DNA of 64,000 nucleotides from Ktedonobacteraceae bacterium (GTDB lineage: Bacteria; Chloroflexota; Ktedonobacteria; Ktedonobacterales; Ktedonobacteraceae): positions 124,001 through 188,000 of the forward strand of contig DASRBN010000004.1 of the NCBI GenBank assembly GCA_035653615.1, written 5' to 3'. Below are positions 26,672 to 35,037 of the stretch, piece after piece (position 1 is the stretch's first letter; the number at the start of each line of letters is the position of its first letter). A program made the position numbers and the translations under genes. The notes below the pieces were generated by a model that worked only from the letters and a program-made list of their open reading frames with translations, had not been told where the DNA came from and did no database searches.

Positions 26672-27118
26672 TTACTGCTCCATTGGAGGCATTTGCTCAG
26701 GATATTCTGTTTGAGACTGATTGGGCTGGTAACCCTGGTAGGGCTGTTGTGGCTGCCCTGGTTGTGCCGGCGGCTGATAGTAGGGCTGTTGTGGCTGGTA
26801 GTATGGCGTTTGCTGCGCCTGCGGTGGCTGGTAGTATGGCGTCTGCTGTGAGCGCGAGTTGTACCGCTGCTGCCACTGATTGGCCGATCCTCTCATCGAC
26901 TTCCAGGCTGCGTCAGTGCTTCCGAGTGTGATTGCCCGGTAGATGAACACGACCAGCGCGACTAAGAGCAGGATGCCGATGATGGTGAACAGCCCATGCA
27001 ACAGCCAGAAAATCAAGCCAATACCCAATGGGAAGCTCAACGGAAACCCTATCGGGATGATATGTGGGAAAAATCGTATACCCCTGCGGGTACGATATGG
27101 TGGATATCTATTTGACAT
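26672..27118 (-). CDS. Small membrane protein with Q/P/Y-rich tail
   Basis: The protein has 148 residues. A basic N-terminus (RYPPYRTRRGIRFF) is followed by a hydrophobic region of about 45 residues that could span the membrane twice (PLSFPLGIGLIFWLLHGLFT and IIGILLLVALVVFIYRAI). The last 70 residues are low-complexity repeats of the type TPYYQPPQAQQ. The function is unknown. A rho-independent terminator directly follows, and GAAGGAG precedes the start. Low-complexity Q/P/Y tails also occur in the DUF4870 protein of this window. Confidence 0.68.
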   Translation of the reverse strand: MSNRYPPYRTRRGIRFFPHIIPIGFPLSFPLGIGLIFWLLHGLFTIIGILLLVALVVFIYRAITLGSTDAAWKSMRGSANQWQQRYNSRSQQTPYYQPPQAQQTPYYQPQQPYYQPPAQPGQPQQPYQGYQPNQSQTEYPEQMPPMEQ

Positions 27119-27300
27119 GCTAATAGCTCCTTCTCATAGGCGTGTTATGAATATTGCACGCTGCGTGTGTTTTCAGTGTTTTGGCTAAGTTTTAAAAACA
27201 CTTACCAGAAACATTTATCTATGTAGTATACGGTGATAATGGTTCAGGGTTGTTTTTTGTGTTCGAGCGAAAGGTGATCACAAAGGTTGGGGAGACTGGA

Positions 27301-27324
27301 GGGCGACCACAAGGGTACGCCCCC
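27301..27324. repeat. Short palindromic repeat, copy 2
   Basis: GGGCGACCACAAGGG... is followed by TACGCCCC. It is the same sequence as at 237-260 except for one base, and its GGGCG and CGCCC ends can pair. It ends at the stop codon of the LLM oxidoreductase gene. Confidence 0.6.
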
Positions 27325-28169
27325 TACTCTATACGCGGAGGTCCTTGCCGGATGCGTAATTCTACATCTTCCTTGCTTACGTTTCCCCATCGTGCTTCCA
27401 TCCACCAGGTCGCGCCTGCCTCGGCCCATGGCCGGACAATTGAGGCGGCCTGTTCGCGGTCGTCTCCGGGAGTTTCACCCTCGCAGATGATATCGAAAGG
27501 TGTTGTGAGCGAGCGATTTTCATCTATAAAAGCTTTCATGGCCCGGATATCATCAGGTGTCATCGGATGATTAGCCGCGTCCTTTTTGGTTGGTAGCAGG
27601 CCATCCCAGCGCAGGACGCGCCGCATAGATTTCATGCTCGGCCACGCCCCAACGACCCAGATTGGAATGCGAGGCGATTGTATGGGAGCTGGCAGTAACG
27701 TCATTTGCTGCACGTGGTAGTGTTCACCATCGTAGCTGAATGGTTTTCCACTCCATAAACCATTGAGAATATCCAGGCTTTCGTCAAGTATCTGCGCTCG
27801 TGTTTTGAGATCCATCTCTTCCCCAACTTTGTAGAACCCGGCATCATCTCCTGCCGCACCTGATCCAACCGGCAGGATGAGCCGCCCGTTAGAGAGACGA
27901 TCAAGCGTGACCGTCTCACGCGCCAGCTTCCAGGGGCGGCGACGCGAAGGCGGTGTCAACATCGTACCGAAGCGGATGTGTTCGGTGCGCGCTGCTATGA
28001 CGCCCAACAAAATCCAGGGATCATATGCCGGCAATGGACCTGTGCTTTCTGTGTCAATAGCGATGCAGTCGGGAATAAAAACGCCGTCCCAGCCCGCTGC
28101 TTCCGCCTCGACCGCTAATTGGGGAATACTGTGCGTATCGCCGTCAGGAATGATGAAACCGTACTTCAT
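27324..28169 (-). CDS. LLM-class flavin-dependent oxidoreductase
   Basis: This 281-residue TIM-barrel protein of the luciferase-like monooxygenase superfamily includes F420- and FMN-dependent enzymes among its relatives. Typical segments are YGFIIPDGDTHSIPQLAVEAEAAGWDGVFIPD at the N-terminus, RTEHIRFGTMLTP, RETVTLDRLSNGRLILPVGSGA and PIWVVGAWPS. It uses reduced F420 or FMN; the substrate is unknown. The ATG at 28169 has AAAGG at 8 bp, better placed than the ATG at 28175. The F420-type oxidoreductase at 38138 makes an F420 cofactor plausible in this organism, but no F420 synthesis gene is visible. Confidence 0.86.
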   Translation of the reverse strand: MKYGFIIPDGDTHSIPQLAVEAEAAGWDGVFIPDCIAIDTESTGPLPAYDPWILLGVIAARTEHIRFGTMLTPPSRRRPWKLARETVTLDRLSNGRLILPVGSGAAGDDAGFYKVGEEMDLKTRAQILDESLDILNGLWSGKPFSYDGEHYHVQQMTLLPAPIQSPRIPIWVVGAWPSMKSMRRVLRWDGLLPTKKDAANHPMTPDDIRAMKAFIDENRSLTTPFDIICEGETPGDDREQAASIVRPWAEAGATWWMEARWGNVSKEDVELRIRQGPPRIE

Positions 28170-28310
28170 CTGCATAACCTTTCCTTTTGAACGTCATTTG
28201 GAGAGAGCGTATGAAGTATACAATCTACTTCATGTCATCTACTGTCATATTTCTTACAGAACTGAAACGGGGCTAACACGTTCCTGAATCAGACCTGAAT
28301 CTTCAATAAA

Positions 28311-28340
28311 AAACGGGGTACCCAGAAAGGCACCCCGTTT
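28311..28340 (-). terminator. Intrinsic terminator of the 59-residue membrane protein gene
   Basis: AAACGGGGTACC at 28311-28322 pairs with GGCACCCCGTTT at 28329-28340 with one mismatch. On the minus strand it is followed by TTTTTTATTG. It lies 25 bp past the stop codon at 28366. Confidence 0.82.
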
Positions 28341-28365
28341 CTGAAAACTTGCAGATCGCAAATAG

Positions 28366-28545
28366 TTACTTTTCAGGACTACCAAGTATGCGACGCACTC
28401 CCAAAAATGCACCTCCGGCCACCAATGCCAGCACTACCGGCGCAATCACCCAGAACTTCCAACCTCTGCCCCGCTTAGTGGTCTCGTAGGCCGCATCCAA
28501 CCCTTCTGCGGTCTTCGTTTCGGTATCGACTACAGTTTTTGCCAT
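28366..28545 (-). CDS. Small single-pass membrane protein
   Basis: The protein has 59 residues: an acidic/polar N-terminal part (TVVDTETKTAEGLDAAYETT), a basic patch RGRGWKF, one transmembrane helix (about residues 32-50) and a short basic tail. I chose the ATG at 28545 because AAAGGAAAGG stands 7 bp upstream. The in-frame extension to 28611 has no supporting features. Function unknown. It has its own terminator. Confidence 0.65.
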   Translation of the reverse strand: MAKTVVDTETKTAEGLDAAYETTKRGRGWKFWVIAPVVLALVAGGAFLGVRRILGSPEK

Positions 28546-28701
28546 ACAAATACACCTTTCCTTTTTGTGTGATAGCCCCTTGGGACTCCGAAAGGCTTCC
28601 CTCCTGGGCATCGCTTTATTTCTTCCCCCGCAACACGTGCTAGAGGTTCATCCAACTTTATTATACAGACGGCCTCACAATGATTGTGTTATCAGGATAG
28701 C

Positions 28702-29301
28702 CTACATGCATGATTGATCAGAGGTTTGCTGCTCCGATTGGTACACTTGCTGCCGGTGCAGTTCATGGATAGCGTGCATGACGGTGGCCAGTGATTCATC
28801 GAGTGGTTTCGTGGTATCGATGATGCACCCTCCATCATCAAACTCCTCAAAGCGTGGTTTCCAGCGTTCCCATTCTTCCCACGAGGTAATCTGGAATTCG
28901 GAAACCATCCCCTTGCGGCCCTCGAGTCGTCGTTTCTGTACGTCCGGGGGACACTGGCAATGCACAACCAGCAAGGGGGTATGGAATTCCCGCGCCAGTT
29001 GTTGCGCCTGTTCAAATGTTGTGCGATAGGTGAGGGGAGTATCGACCACAACGCTCAGACCCAGCCCCAGTTGTTCGCGTGTCAACGCAAACATCAGCTT
29101 GTAGGAAAATTGGCCGACGTGAGGCAGATTGCCAAAAACATCCACTGCCACCTGGCGTAAAATATCTCTATCAATCAACGGAGCGTGCAATGATGCCGCG
29201 AGAAGTCGCGCAATCGTACTCTTGCCGGTACCTGGATAGCCGCGCATTAAGATAAATGTACTTGCAGTTTGCACTGTTACGGTCTTTCTTCTGTCTCCCA
29301 T
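28702..29301 (-). CDS. P-loop kinase/ATPase of the AAA_33 (zeta-like) type
   Basis: The 199-residue protein carries Walker A in RGYPGTGKSTIARLL (about residues 19-33), a conserved DRD motif in LIDRDILRQ, and a lid region with CPPDVQKRRLEGRKG. This layout is that of small nucleoside, gluconate or zeta-toxin-like kinases. It presumably phosphorylates a small molecule; which one is unknown. No antitoxin gene is adjacent, so a toxin role is unlikely. It has no cotranscribed neighbour. Confidence 0.82.
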   Translation of the reverse strand: MGDRRKTVTVQTASTFILMRGYPGTGKSTIARLLAASLHAPLIDRDILRQVAVDVFGNLPHVGQFSYKLMFALTREQLGLGLSVVVDTPLTYRTTFEQAQQLAREFHTPLLVVHCQCPPDVQKRRLEGRKGMVSEFQITSWEEWERWKPRFEEFDDGGCIIDTTKPLDESLATVMHAIHELHRQQVYQSEQQTSDQSCM

Positions 29302-29534
29302 CGTTTTGCCCAGGCAATTCAGGTGGAATCTTTTACCTGATGGCGGTGTCCATTCTCCGGCTTGCGCCGAAAGGAACTGTCCCCAGTATAGTCATATTTC
29401 TGCGGCTTGTCTAGCGTCTTTGAACTGATTGTACTACTCTTTCCTCATCTTGACGCCGGGCACTTCTCGCGCTATTATCCCCTATACAAATGAGTTGCAA
29501 GCATAAATAGCTGGAGATAGAGGAACTTCGTTGT

Positions 29535-29789
29535 ATGATGAAGCAGTTGCGTGGGCGTAACCTCGCGCATCCAGGATGCCTGATCGGGGTGACGGCGGGC
29601 TTAACTTTTGGCATTATACTCGGTGGCATTTTAGCTGCCTCTTTCAATGTCGCTCTCAATGTGGATTTGCTGGTCTGGCTTGGTCTTACTGTCGTGCTTG
29701 GCGGCGCCGGTTGGATTACCGGGAGTCGCCTTTCATCGCGATTCCCGGCGCTGGAAGAGGAGACAGTGGGAGAGCGTAACGAGGGGTAA
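29535..29789 (+). CDS. Small two-helix membrane protein
   Basis: This 84-residue protein has two transmembrane helices (about residues 15-37 and 43-64; GVTAGLTFGIILGGILAA and LLVWLGLTVVLGGAGWITG) and a short acidic tail. GAGGAA precedes the ATG at 11 bp. Unknown function. Its stop is 6 bp before the -35 box of the hisS promoter, so it ends where the next transcription unit begins. Confidence 0.58.
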   Translation: MMKQLRGRNLAHPGCLIGVTAGLTFGIILGGILAASFNVALNVDLLVWLGLTVVLGGAGWITGSRLSSRFPALEEETVGERNEG

Positions 29790-29795
29790 ATGCGC

Positions 29796-29824
29796 TTGAC
29801 TCTCCCGGCCTGCTCTGCTACAAT
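29796..29824 (+). promoter_or_regulatory. Sigma-70 promoter of the hisS leader
   Basis: TTGACT at 29796-29801 and TACAAT at 29819-29824 have an ideal 17-bp spacer. Transcription should start near 29831, giving a leader of about 230 nt before hisS. Confidence 0.82.
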
Positions 29825-29905
29825 GGTGGAAAGATGCATGTGAGGCGTTATTTTCTATTGAGATCAGTTCTACCGGCAGCATTTTTGGAAGAATTGAGTA
29901 ACATA

Positions 29906-29974
29906 ATGAGCGTTATCGTTCGCCTGAACAGCCAGCATCATGCTCACGCGTGCTCCGCTCAAGGAGTACCCTGA
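29906..29974 (+). CDS. His-rich leader peptide of the hisS attenuator
   Basis: The ORF has 22 codons and is read as M-S-V-I-V-R-L-N-S-Q-H-H-A-H-A-C-S-A-Q-G-V-P. Codons 11, 12 and 14 (29936-29947) are CAT, CAT and CAC. Such histidine clustering directly before a histidyl-tRNA synthetase is the hallmark of a leader peptide. Its stop codon lies 7 nt after segment 2 of the antiterminator (29956-29965), so a ribosome that finishes translation would cover that segment. The ribosome-binding site is modest (GGAAG 14 nt upstream, or the nearer GAG). No homology is needed for the call; it rests on the codons and the RNA folds. The peptide itself probably has no function. Confidence 0.72.
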   Translation: MSVIVRLNSQHHAHACSAQGVP

Positions 29975-30036
29975 GTTGCTGGGTTTTTTAGGATAACGAT
30001 CCTTGAGCGTGGAACAAAAAGTGTCCACGCTTTTTT
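29956..30036 (+). promoter_or_regulatory. Transcription attenuator of hisS (antiterminator and terminator)
   Basis: Segment CGCTCAAGGA (29956-29965) pairs perfectly with TCCTTGAGCG (30000-30009). The 3' arm overlaps the 5' arm of an intrinsic terminator: GCGTGGA (30007-30013) with TCCACGC (30024-30030), then TTTTTT. The two structures compete. A ribosome stalled at the histidine codons leaves 29956-29965 free, so the antiterminator forms and hisS is transcribed. A ribosome reaching the stop codon at 29972 masks that segment, and the terminator forms. A further GGG-T6 at 29981-29989 may act as a pause site. Confidence 0.75.
30007..30036 (+). terminator. Intrinsic terminator in the hisS leader
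   Basis: A 7-bp GC-rich stem (30007-30013 with 30024-30030) with a 10-base loop is followed by six T residues. It lies 28 bp before the hisS start codon and after its promoter, so it must be a regulated terminator and not the end of an upstream operon. Confidence 0.82.
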
Positions 30037-30063
30037 ATTGTTTTGAGAAGGAGAAAAGGAATT

Positions 30064-31392
30064 ATGGCTAAGAAAGTGGCGGCGTCTTTGCCGCGTGGGA
30101 TGCGAGACATCTTGCCGGAGCGTATGATCCGACGCAATTACGTGATCGATGTGATTCGCGGTATTTTCGAGGAATTTGGCTTTGAACCGCTGCAAACCCC
30201 TGCCATCGAGCTGGCCGAGACGTTGATGGGCAAGTACGGGCCGGATGCGGAGCGACTCATCTATAATGCCAGCTATGGCGAAGGGAAGGACAAGCTAGCG
30301 CTGCGCTATGACCTTTCGGTGCCACTCAGCCGCGTGGTCGCCATGTATTCTGAGCTGCCCAAGCCGTTCAAGCGCTATCAAATTGCTCCCGTCTGGCGAG
30401 CTGAGCGCCCGCAGAAGGGACGCTATCGCGAATTTTACCAGTGCGATGTCGATACTGTGGGCAGCACCAGTATGCTGGCCGATGCCGAGAACGTCAACAT
30501 CATCTACGAAGTATTGCAGCGTTTGGGCTTCAAAAAATTTGTCGTCAATATCAATGATCGCAAGGTGCTGACGGGCATTGGCCAGTTTTCCGGTGTTCCC
30601 GGCGAACTGCTCGGCGGGCTGTATCGCTCGATAGACAAGCTGGAGAAGATCGGCCTGGATGGTGTCAGGAACGAACTGCGCAGGAACGAGATTCCTGATG
30701 ATGTGATCGAAAAAATGCTTGACCTCCTGCAGATCGAGGGAGAAAATGAAGAGGTGCTGGCTGCCTTGCGCGACAGGTTAGGAAATTATCCTATCGCCAT
30801 GGAAGGTATCAACGAGCTTGGGGAAGTCATTCGCTCCTTGAAGGCCTTGAATATCCCGCCGGAGTTTTATAAAGTGAAGTTCGCGATGGTGCGAGGACTG
30901 GAATATTATACCGGCCCTATCTACGAGACCACCATAGAAGAGCCTAGAATGCCGAGCATTACAGGCGGCGGTCGCTATGATGAACTGATCGGCCTGTTCT
31001 CGGATACCAGCTTTCCCGCCACCGGCACGACGATTGGCATCGAGCGCATCATCGATGCTATGGAAGAGTTGAACATGTTCCCGGCGGAAGTTGGCAGGAC
31101 GGTGGTGCAGGTGCTGGTCACGCTTTTCGACGCAAGCCTGGCAGACGCATCGCTGCAAATGGCTAATACGCTGCGCGCAGGTGGATTGAGAACCGAAATG
31201 TACTTCGATCCTGACTCACTCGGCACGCAGTTGCGCTACGCAGGAAAAAAGGGCATCCCTTTCGCGGTGATTCTCGGTCCCGACGAACTGGCCGCCAACC
31301 AGGTCACCATACGCGACCTTGATAAAAAAGAACAGCAAGCGGTCAATCGCGGTGATGCCGTCGCTTTTATCCAGCAGCGACTTGGAATTTGA
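30064..31392 (+). CDS. hisS: Histidyl-tRNA synthetase
   Basis: This 442-residue class II aminoacyl-tRNA synthetase has motif 1 with a conserved RGMRDILPE start. Motif 2 is in FKRYQIAPVWRAERPQKGRYREFYQCDVD. The HisA loop reads RGLEYYTGPIYE, and motif 3 includes GGGRYDELIGLF and GTTIGIERI. The C-terminal anticodon-binding domain follows (VQVLVTLFD..., then GIPFAVILGPDELAANQVTIRDL). I chose ATG 30064 with GAGAAGGAGAAAAGG upstream; the in-frame start at 30043 would overlap the Shine-Dalgarno. Expression is probably set by the leader attenuator. The following gene is 113 bp away and unrelated. Confidence 0.96.
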   Translation: MAKKVAASLPRGMRDILPERMIRRNYVIDVIRGIFEEFGFEPLQTPAIELAETLMGKYGPDAERLIYNASYGEGKDKLALRYDLSVPLSRVVAMYSELPKPFKRYQIAPVWRAERPQKGRYREFYQCDVDTVGSTSMLADAENVNIIYEVLQRLGFKKFVVNINDRKVLTGIGQFSGVPGELLGGLYRSIDKLEKIGLDGVRNELRRNEIPDDVIEKMLDLLQIEGENEEVLAALRDRLGNYPIAMEGINELGEVIRSLKALNIPPEFYKVKFAMVRGLEYYTGPIYETTIEEPRMPSITGGGRYDELIGLFSDTSFPATGTTIGIERIIDAMEELNMFPAEVGRTVVQVLVTLFDASLADASLQMANTLRAGGLRTEMYFDPDSLGTQLRYAGKKGIPFAVILGPDELAANQVTIRDLDKKEQQAVNRGDAVAFIQQRLGI

Positions 31393-31505
31393 GACTTGAG
31401 CAAATTTATGGGTGGGCTAAACCATCTGAATTGTCCTTAAAAAAGCAGGGGATGGCAATGGTTGGCGAGGCAGCAATATAATGGCAGCAGAGAGGAGAAG
31501 GAGCC

Positions 31506-32423
31506 ATGGATCAACAGGAGAACAAGAAACTGCATGCGACGCATGACCTGGCAGACGAGAACCTCACGCAGGTCGTACTCGCGAGTTTCGCGCACAGTAA
31601 GTCAGAGCGTTTTCAGCAGATCGTAGAAAGCCTTGTCAGGCACCTGCACGCATTCGTCACTGAAGTGCAGCTGACCGAAGACGAATGGTTCAAAGGCATC
31701 GACTTCCTGACGCGTACCGGCCACATCACCAGCGACAAACGCCAGGAGTTCGTCTTGCTTTCAGATGTCCTGGGCGTTTCGATGCAGGTAATCGGAATCA
31801 ATCACAGGAAGCCTTCTGGCGCGACCGAATCAACGGTTTTCGGCCCTTTCTTTATCGAAAACTCGCCCCGTTACGCCAACGGCGACAACATCGCCAACGG
31901 CGCTCCCGGCGAACCCTGCTTTATAGAGGGCCGGGTGCTGTCCCTCACAGGCGAGCCAATACCTAATGCCCAGATCGAGGTCTGGCAAAGCGACTCCGAT
32001 GGCTTCTATGATGTACAGATTGAGGGATTAACTGAAGCGCGTGGGCGCGGGCACCTGTACTCTGATGAAGAAGGCCGCTACTATTTCTGGACAGTCAAGC
32101 CGGTGGCCTATCCCATCCCTGACGATGGGCCGGTGGGAGACCTCTTAGACGCCGCTAATCGCAGTCCAATGCGCCCGGCGCACGTTCACTTTATGATCAA
32201 GGCTCCGGGCTACAAGACGCTGATTACACACATTTTTGAGGCGGGCGATCCATATCTTGACACGGATGCTGTTTTCGCCGTAAAGCGATCCCTGATCGCT
32301 CCTTTTGAGCGCCACGAGCCTGGCCTGGCGCCCGGTGGAGTGAAGATGGAGGTACCCTATTACACGATGCGCTACGACTTCGTGCTGGCCTCTGCCGGGG
32401 AGAAGGATGGTCGCGACCCCTGA
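31506..32423 (+). CDS. Intradiol ring-cleavage dioxygenase (catechol/hydroxyquinol 1,2-dioxygenase type)
   Basis: This 305-residue non-haem Fe(III) enzyme cleaves an ortho-dihydroxylated aromatic ring between the hydroxyls. The N-terminal helical domain typical of catechol and hydroxyquinol 1,2-dioxygenases is present, followed by a beta-sandwich domain. The iron ligands can be read as Tyr in GFYDVQ, Tyr in GRYYFWTV and the two His in PAHVHF. SDGFYDVQ is closest to hydroxyquinol 1,2-dioxygenases, so a 1,2,4-trihydroxybenzene substrate is a reasonable guess. No maleylacetate reductase or other ring-cleavage gene is nearby, so this is an isolated catabolic gene. The ATG has AGAAGGAG upstream. 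Confidence 0.88.
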   Translation: MDQQENKKLHATHDLADENLTQVVLASFAHSKSERFQQIVESLVRHLHAFVTEVQLTEDEWFKGIDFLTRTGHITSDKRQEFVLLSDVLGVSMQVIGINHRKPSGATESTVFGPFFIENSPRYANGDNIANGAPGEPCFIEGRVLSLTGEPIPNAQIEVWQSDSDGFYDVQIEGLTEARGRGHLYSDEEGRYYFWTVKPVAYPIPDDGPVGDLLDAANRSPMRPAHVHFMIKAPGYKTLITHIFEAGDPYLDTDAVFAVKRSLIAPFERHEPGLAPGGVKMEVPYYTMRYDFVLASAGEKDGRDP

Positions 32424-32721
32424 AGCCCTATCACGGGAAAGATAGCAGGGTACTAACCCTGGCCTGTATCGATATAGGCGGTTGTTTCCTGCGAGAACTG
32501 TATTGCTCGCCAGCAATATGTTCGACGCCTTCTCGCACGCTACCTGCACGTGCCGGTGCAGAGCCTGCATAGGGAATCTGATTGCTCTTGCCTTCCGCGG
32601 CATCTCATGCTATATTTGGCTGGCACCGCTAGAAAAATATGCTTCATGTGAATGAAAGCAATCAAGCAACTGGTAAACTGGCACCCTACAGGATATACCC
32701 GGGAGGGGATGTAGAGCATCG

Positions 32722-33165
32722 ATGAAAATCCTCGTCATTCATGGGCCAAACCTCAACCTGCTGGGCAAAAGAGACCCGGCAAAATATGGCACATTAACCA
32801 TGGCCGAGATTAATGAACACCTGCAGGGTATCGCCGGCGAATTCGATTGCGAACTGGCATTTTTTCAATCCAATCACGAAGGTGCAATCATTGATTTTTT
32901 GCAACTCGAATCGTCTCGCGCGGCCGGTGGAGTGATTATTAATCCCGGCGCGCTGGTGCGCTACGGCTATAGCCTGCGGCAGGCATTGATTGACCTGGGA
33001 AAGCCGGTCATCGAAGTCCACATGTCCGATATCGCCAGAACGGGCGTCAATTCGGCGATCAACGTTCTTGAAGATGTACGACTTGATCAAATCGTTGGAC
33101 GTAAAGAACACAGCTATTATGACGCGCTAAAAAAACTGATTCAATATTTGAGGACCCAGCAATAG
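32722..33165 (+). CDS. aroQ: 3-dehydroquinate dehydratase, type II
   Basis: This 147-residue enzyme dehydrates 3-dehydroquinate in the third step of the shikimate pathway. The type II signature is visible: the start KILVIHGPNLNLLGKRDP, the catalytic Tyr in the KYGTLTMAEI loop, FFQSNHEGAIIDF with the substrate-binding Asn, and IIEVHMSDIAR with the catalytic His (IEVHMS). It opens an operon with aroA (1 bp after the stop), aroK and aroE. A GGGAGGGG sequence lies 15-20 bp upstream of the ATG. Confidence 0.95.
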   Translation: MKILVIHGPNLNLLGKRDPAKYGTLTMAEINEHLQGIAGEFDCELAFFQSNHEGAIIDFLQLESSRAAGGVIINPGALVRYGYSLRQALIDLGKPVIEVHMSDIARTGVNSAINVLEDVRLDQIVGRKEHSYYDALKKLIQYLRTQQ

Positions 33166-33166
33166 C

Positions 33167-34495
33167 ATGCCAAAAACACCTGTTTATTTAAAAGTTACTA
33201 AAAGCCGGAACTTGCGCGGCGAGGTGCGTATGCCGCGCAGTAAGACGCACTCGTTCCGGGCGCTGATCCTGGCCTCGCTTGCTGACGGTGTCTCGTTTGT
33301 AAGAAATCCCAAGCTTAGCGGAGACTGGCACGAGGCGGTCAAGGCGATGCGCATGTATGGCGCGCGCATCGAGGAAGTTGAGCCGGGCGTTTTTCGCGTG
33401 GAAGGAGTGGGCGGCAGGTTACAAACGCCGGACGATATCATTAACGTCAATAATTCGGGCACCATGCTTTTCTTCGTGGCGGGCGTAGCGGCGGCCTGTC
33501 CCGGCTGGTCGGTGATTACCGGCGATGAATCGATACGCACGCTGCGAAAAATCTCGCGCAATCTATTTGAGCCGTTTGAGGCATTGGGCGTGCAGATCAT
33601 CTCGACAAAAAATGATGGCATGGCCCCCCTGGTCATCAGGGGGAAAGTGAACGGCGGCGTTGCGCATATGGACGGCGTTGGCTGCCAGCCCGTTTTCAGC
33701 GTCCTCATTGCCTCGGCATTTTCGGAAAGACCGGTGGATGTATTTGTCACGAATCCTGGGGAGCGCGCCTACATCGACCTTTTGCTCTACTGGTTCCGTA
33801 AAGTGGGCCTGAATTATGAAAATATTGGGAACAACTATGAGCATTATCGCTTTCCCGGCAATCGACCGCCGCGGGCTTTTGACGCGGAAATCCCTTTTGA
33901 ATGGTCTGCCCCGGCCTATCCATTGCTCGCGGCCATCCTGACGCCGAATTCAGAGATAACCGTGCGGGGTATGAATTGGGAAGACCCTTATGGAGATAAG
34001 CAGGTTATCGCTATCCTGCGCGAGATGGGCGCCAATATTCGCGTCGATGGAGATGCTTTGACCGCCAGCACCGGCGAGCTGCACGGCATCGAGGTAGACA
34101 TGAACGATCTACCCGACCAGGTGCCGACCATAGCCGTCGCCGCGTGCTTCGCGAAAGGCAAGACGGTGATCAGGAATGCCTTAACTGCGCGCTGGAAAGA
34201 ATGTGATCGTATAGCCGCCATGTGCAGGGAGCTTTCGAAGATGGGCGCGCAAGTAATCGAGAAAGAGGATGGGCTGGTTATCGACCAGGATGGAAGCTGG
34301 AGATTACACGCCGCACAGCTCGACGGCTATTACGATCACCGCATGGTCTTATCGCTCGCGCTCGCGGGCATGCAGGTAGAAGGGGAAACGCGCATTTCCG
34401 ACGCCCAGATGGTGGAAAAGTCGTTCGAGCATTTCATTCCTGATATGAGAAACGTGGGGGCAAATCTGGAACTGGTGGAAGAAGAGCAGGCATGA
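33167..34495 (+). CDS. aroA: 3-phosphoshikimate 1-carboxyvinyltransferase (EPSP synthase)
   Basis: This 442-residue enzyme joins shikimate-3-phosphate and phosphoenolpyruvate. Conserved blocks are RMPRSKTHSFRALILASLADG (N-terminal KS(I)T-like region, here SKTHSFRA), NNSGTMLFFVAGVAAA, a GVGCQPVFSVLIASAF middle block, ARWKECDRIAAMCRELSKMGA and YYDHRMVLSLALAG. The N-terminal motif departs somewhat from the common GSKS(I/V)TNRA, suggesting a divergent, possibly class II-like enzyme. The gene lies 1 bp after aroQ, and its stop codon overlaps the aroK start (ATGA), so translation is coupled. Confidence 0.92.
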   Translation: MPKTPVYLKVTKSRNLRGEVRMPRSKTHSFRALILASLADGVSFVRNPKLSGDWHEAVKAMRMYGARIEEVEPGVFRVEGVGGRLQTPDDIINVNNSGTMLFFVAGVAAACPGWSVITGDESIRTLRKISRNLFEPFEALGVQIISTKNDGMAPLVIRGKVNGGVAHMDGVGCQPVFSVLIASAFSERPVDVFVTNPGERAYIDLLLYWFRKVGLNYENIGNNYEHYRFPGNRPPRAFDAEIPFEWSAPAYPLLAAILTPNSEITVRGMNWEDPYGDKQVIAILREMGANIRVDGDALTASTGELHGIEVDMNDLPDQVPTIAVAACFAKGKTVIRNALTARWKECDRIAAMCRELSKMGAQVIEKEDGLVIDQDGSWRLHAAQLDGYYDHRMVLSLALAGMQVEGETRISDAQMVEKSFEHFIPDMRNVGANLELVEEEQA

Positions 34496-35037
34496 GCATC
34501 GTTCTGATAGGGATGAAAGGCTGCGGCAAGACAACCGTGGGAGCGCTACTGGCGGAAACACTGCGAGTACCATTTCTTGACGCCGATACGGAAATCGAGC
34601 GCATGCATTACAGGGAAACAGGCGAGAGCCTTTCATTTCGCCAGGTGTTTCAGCAGTATGGAGAAGCTTATTTTCAAGCCCTGGATACCAGAACGTTACA
34701 AAACATCGCGCGCGCATACAAGCAGCGGGATTTCGTCTTTGCCTGCGGGGGACGAACTCCATTACGACGTGAAAACCAGGAACTATTGGCTCGCATGGGT
34801 ATCATCCTCTTTTTGCATGTTGACAGGGATGTTCTTCTCAAACGCATCCTCACCCAAGGCATTCCTGCGTTTTTCCCCTATCCAGGTGATCCAGAACGCT
34901 CGTTGGATGAGCTATTAACGCGAAGAGCGCCTATCTACAAAGCATTAGCCAATCTAACCATCACTATTGGCGAGGAAAGCGCCGATGAAGTTGTGCATAC
35001 TATTCTCTCGGAATTGAGGGCCTATGAGCAGCATTAA
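34492..35037 (+). CDS. aroK: Shikimate kinase
   Basis: This 181-residue P-loop kinase phosphorylates the 3-hydroxyl of shikimate. Walker A is GMKGCGKTTVGALLAE (about residues 6-21), DADTEIER follows (shikimate-binding Asp), and ACGGRTPLRRENQELL is the glycine-rich substrate loop with its Arg. The lid region has Arg in ERSLDELLTRRAPIY. It overlaps aroA by 4 bp and aroE by 14 bp, so all three are translated together. Confidence 0.92.
   Translation: MSIVLIGMKGCGKTTVGALLAETLRVPFLDADTEIERMHYRETGESLSFRQVFQQYGEAYFQALDTRTLQNIARAYKQRDFVFACGGRTPLRRENQELLARMGIILFLHVDRDVLLKRILTQGIPAFFPYPGDPERSLDELLTRRAPIYKALANLTITIGEESADEVVHTILSELRAYEQH

Noticed and set aside
28702-29301. Zeta toxin of a toxin-antitoxin pair
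   Set aside because: The P-loop kinase has zeta-like motifs but no small antitoxin gene is adjacent, so a small-molecule kinase is more likely.
29906-30063. T-box riboswitch before hisS
   Set aside because: The conserved T-box sequence (AGGGTGGNACCGCG) and stem I features are absent. The histidine leader peptide and simple helices explain the region better.
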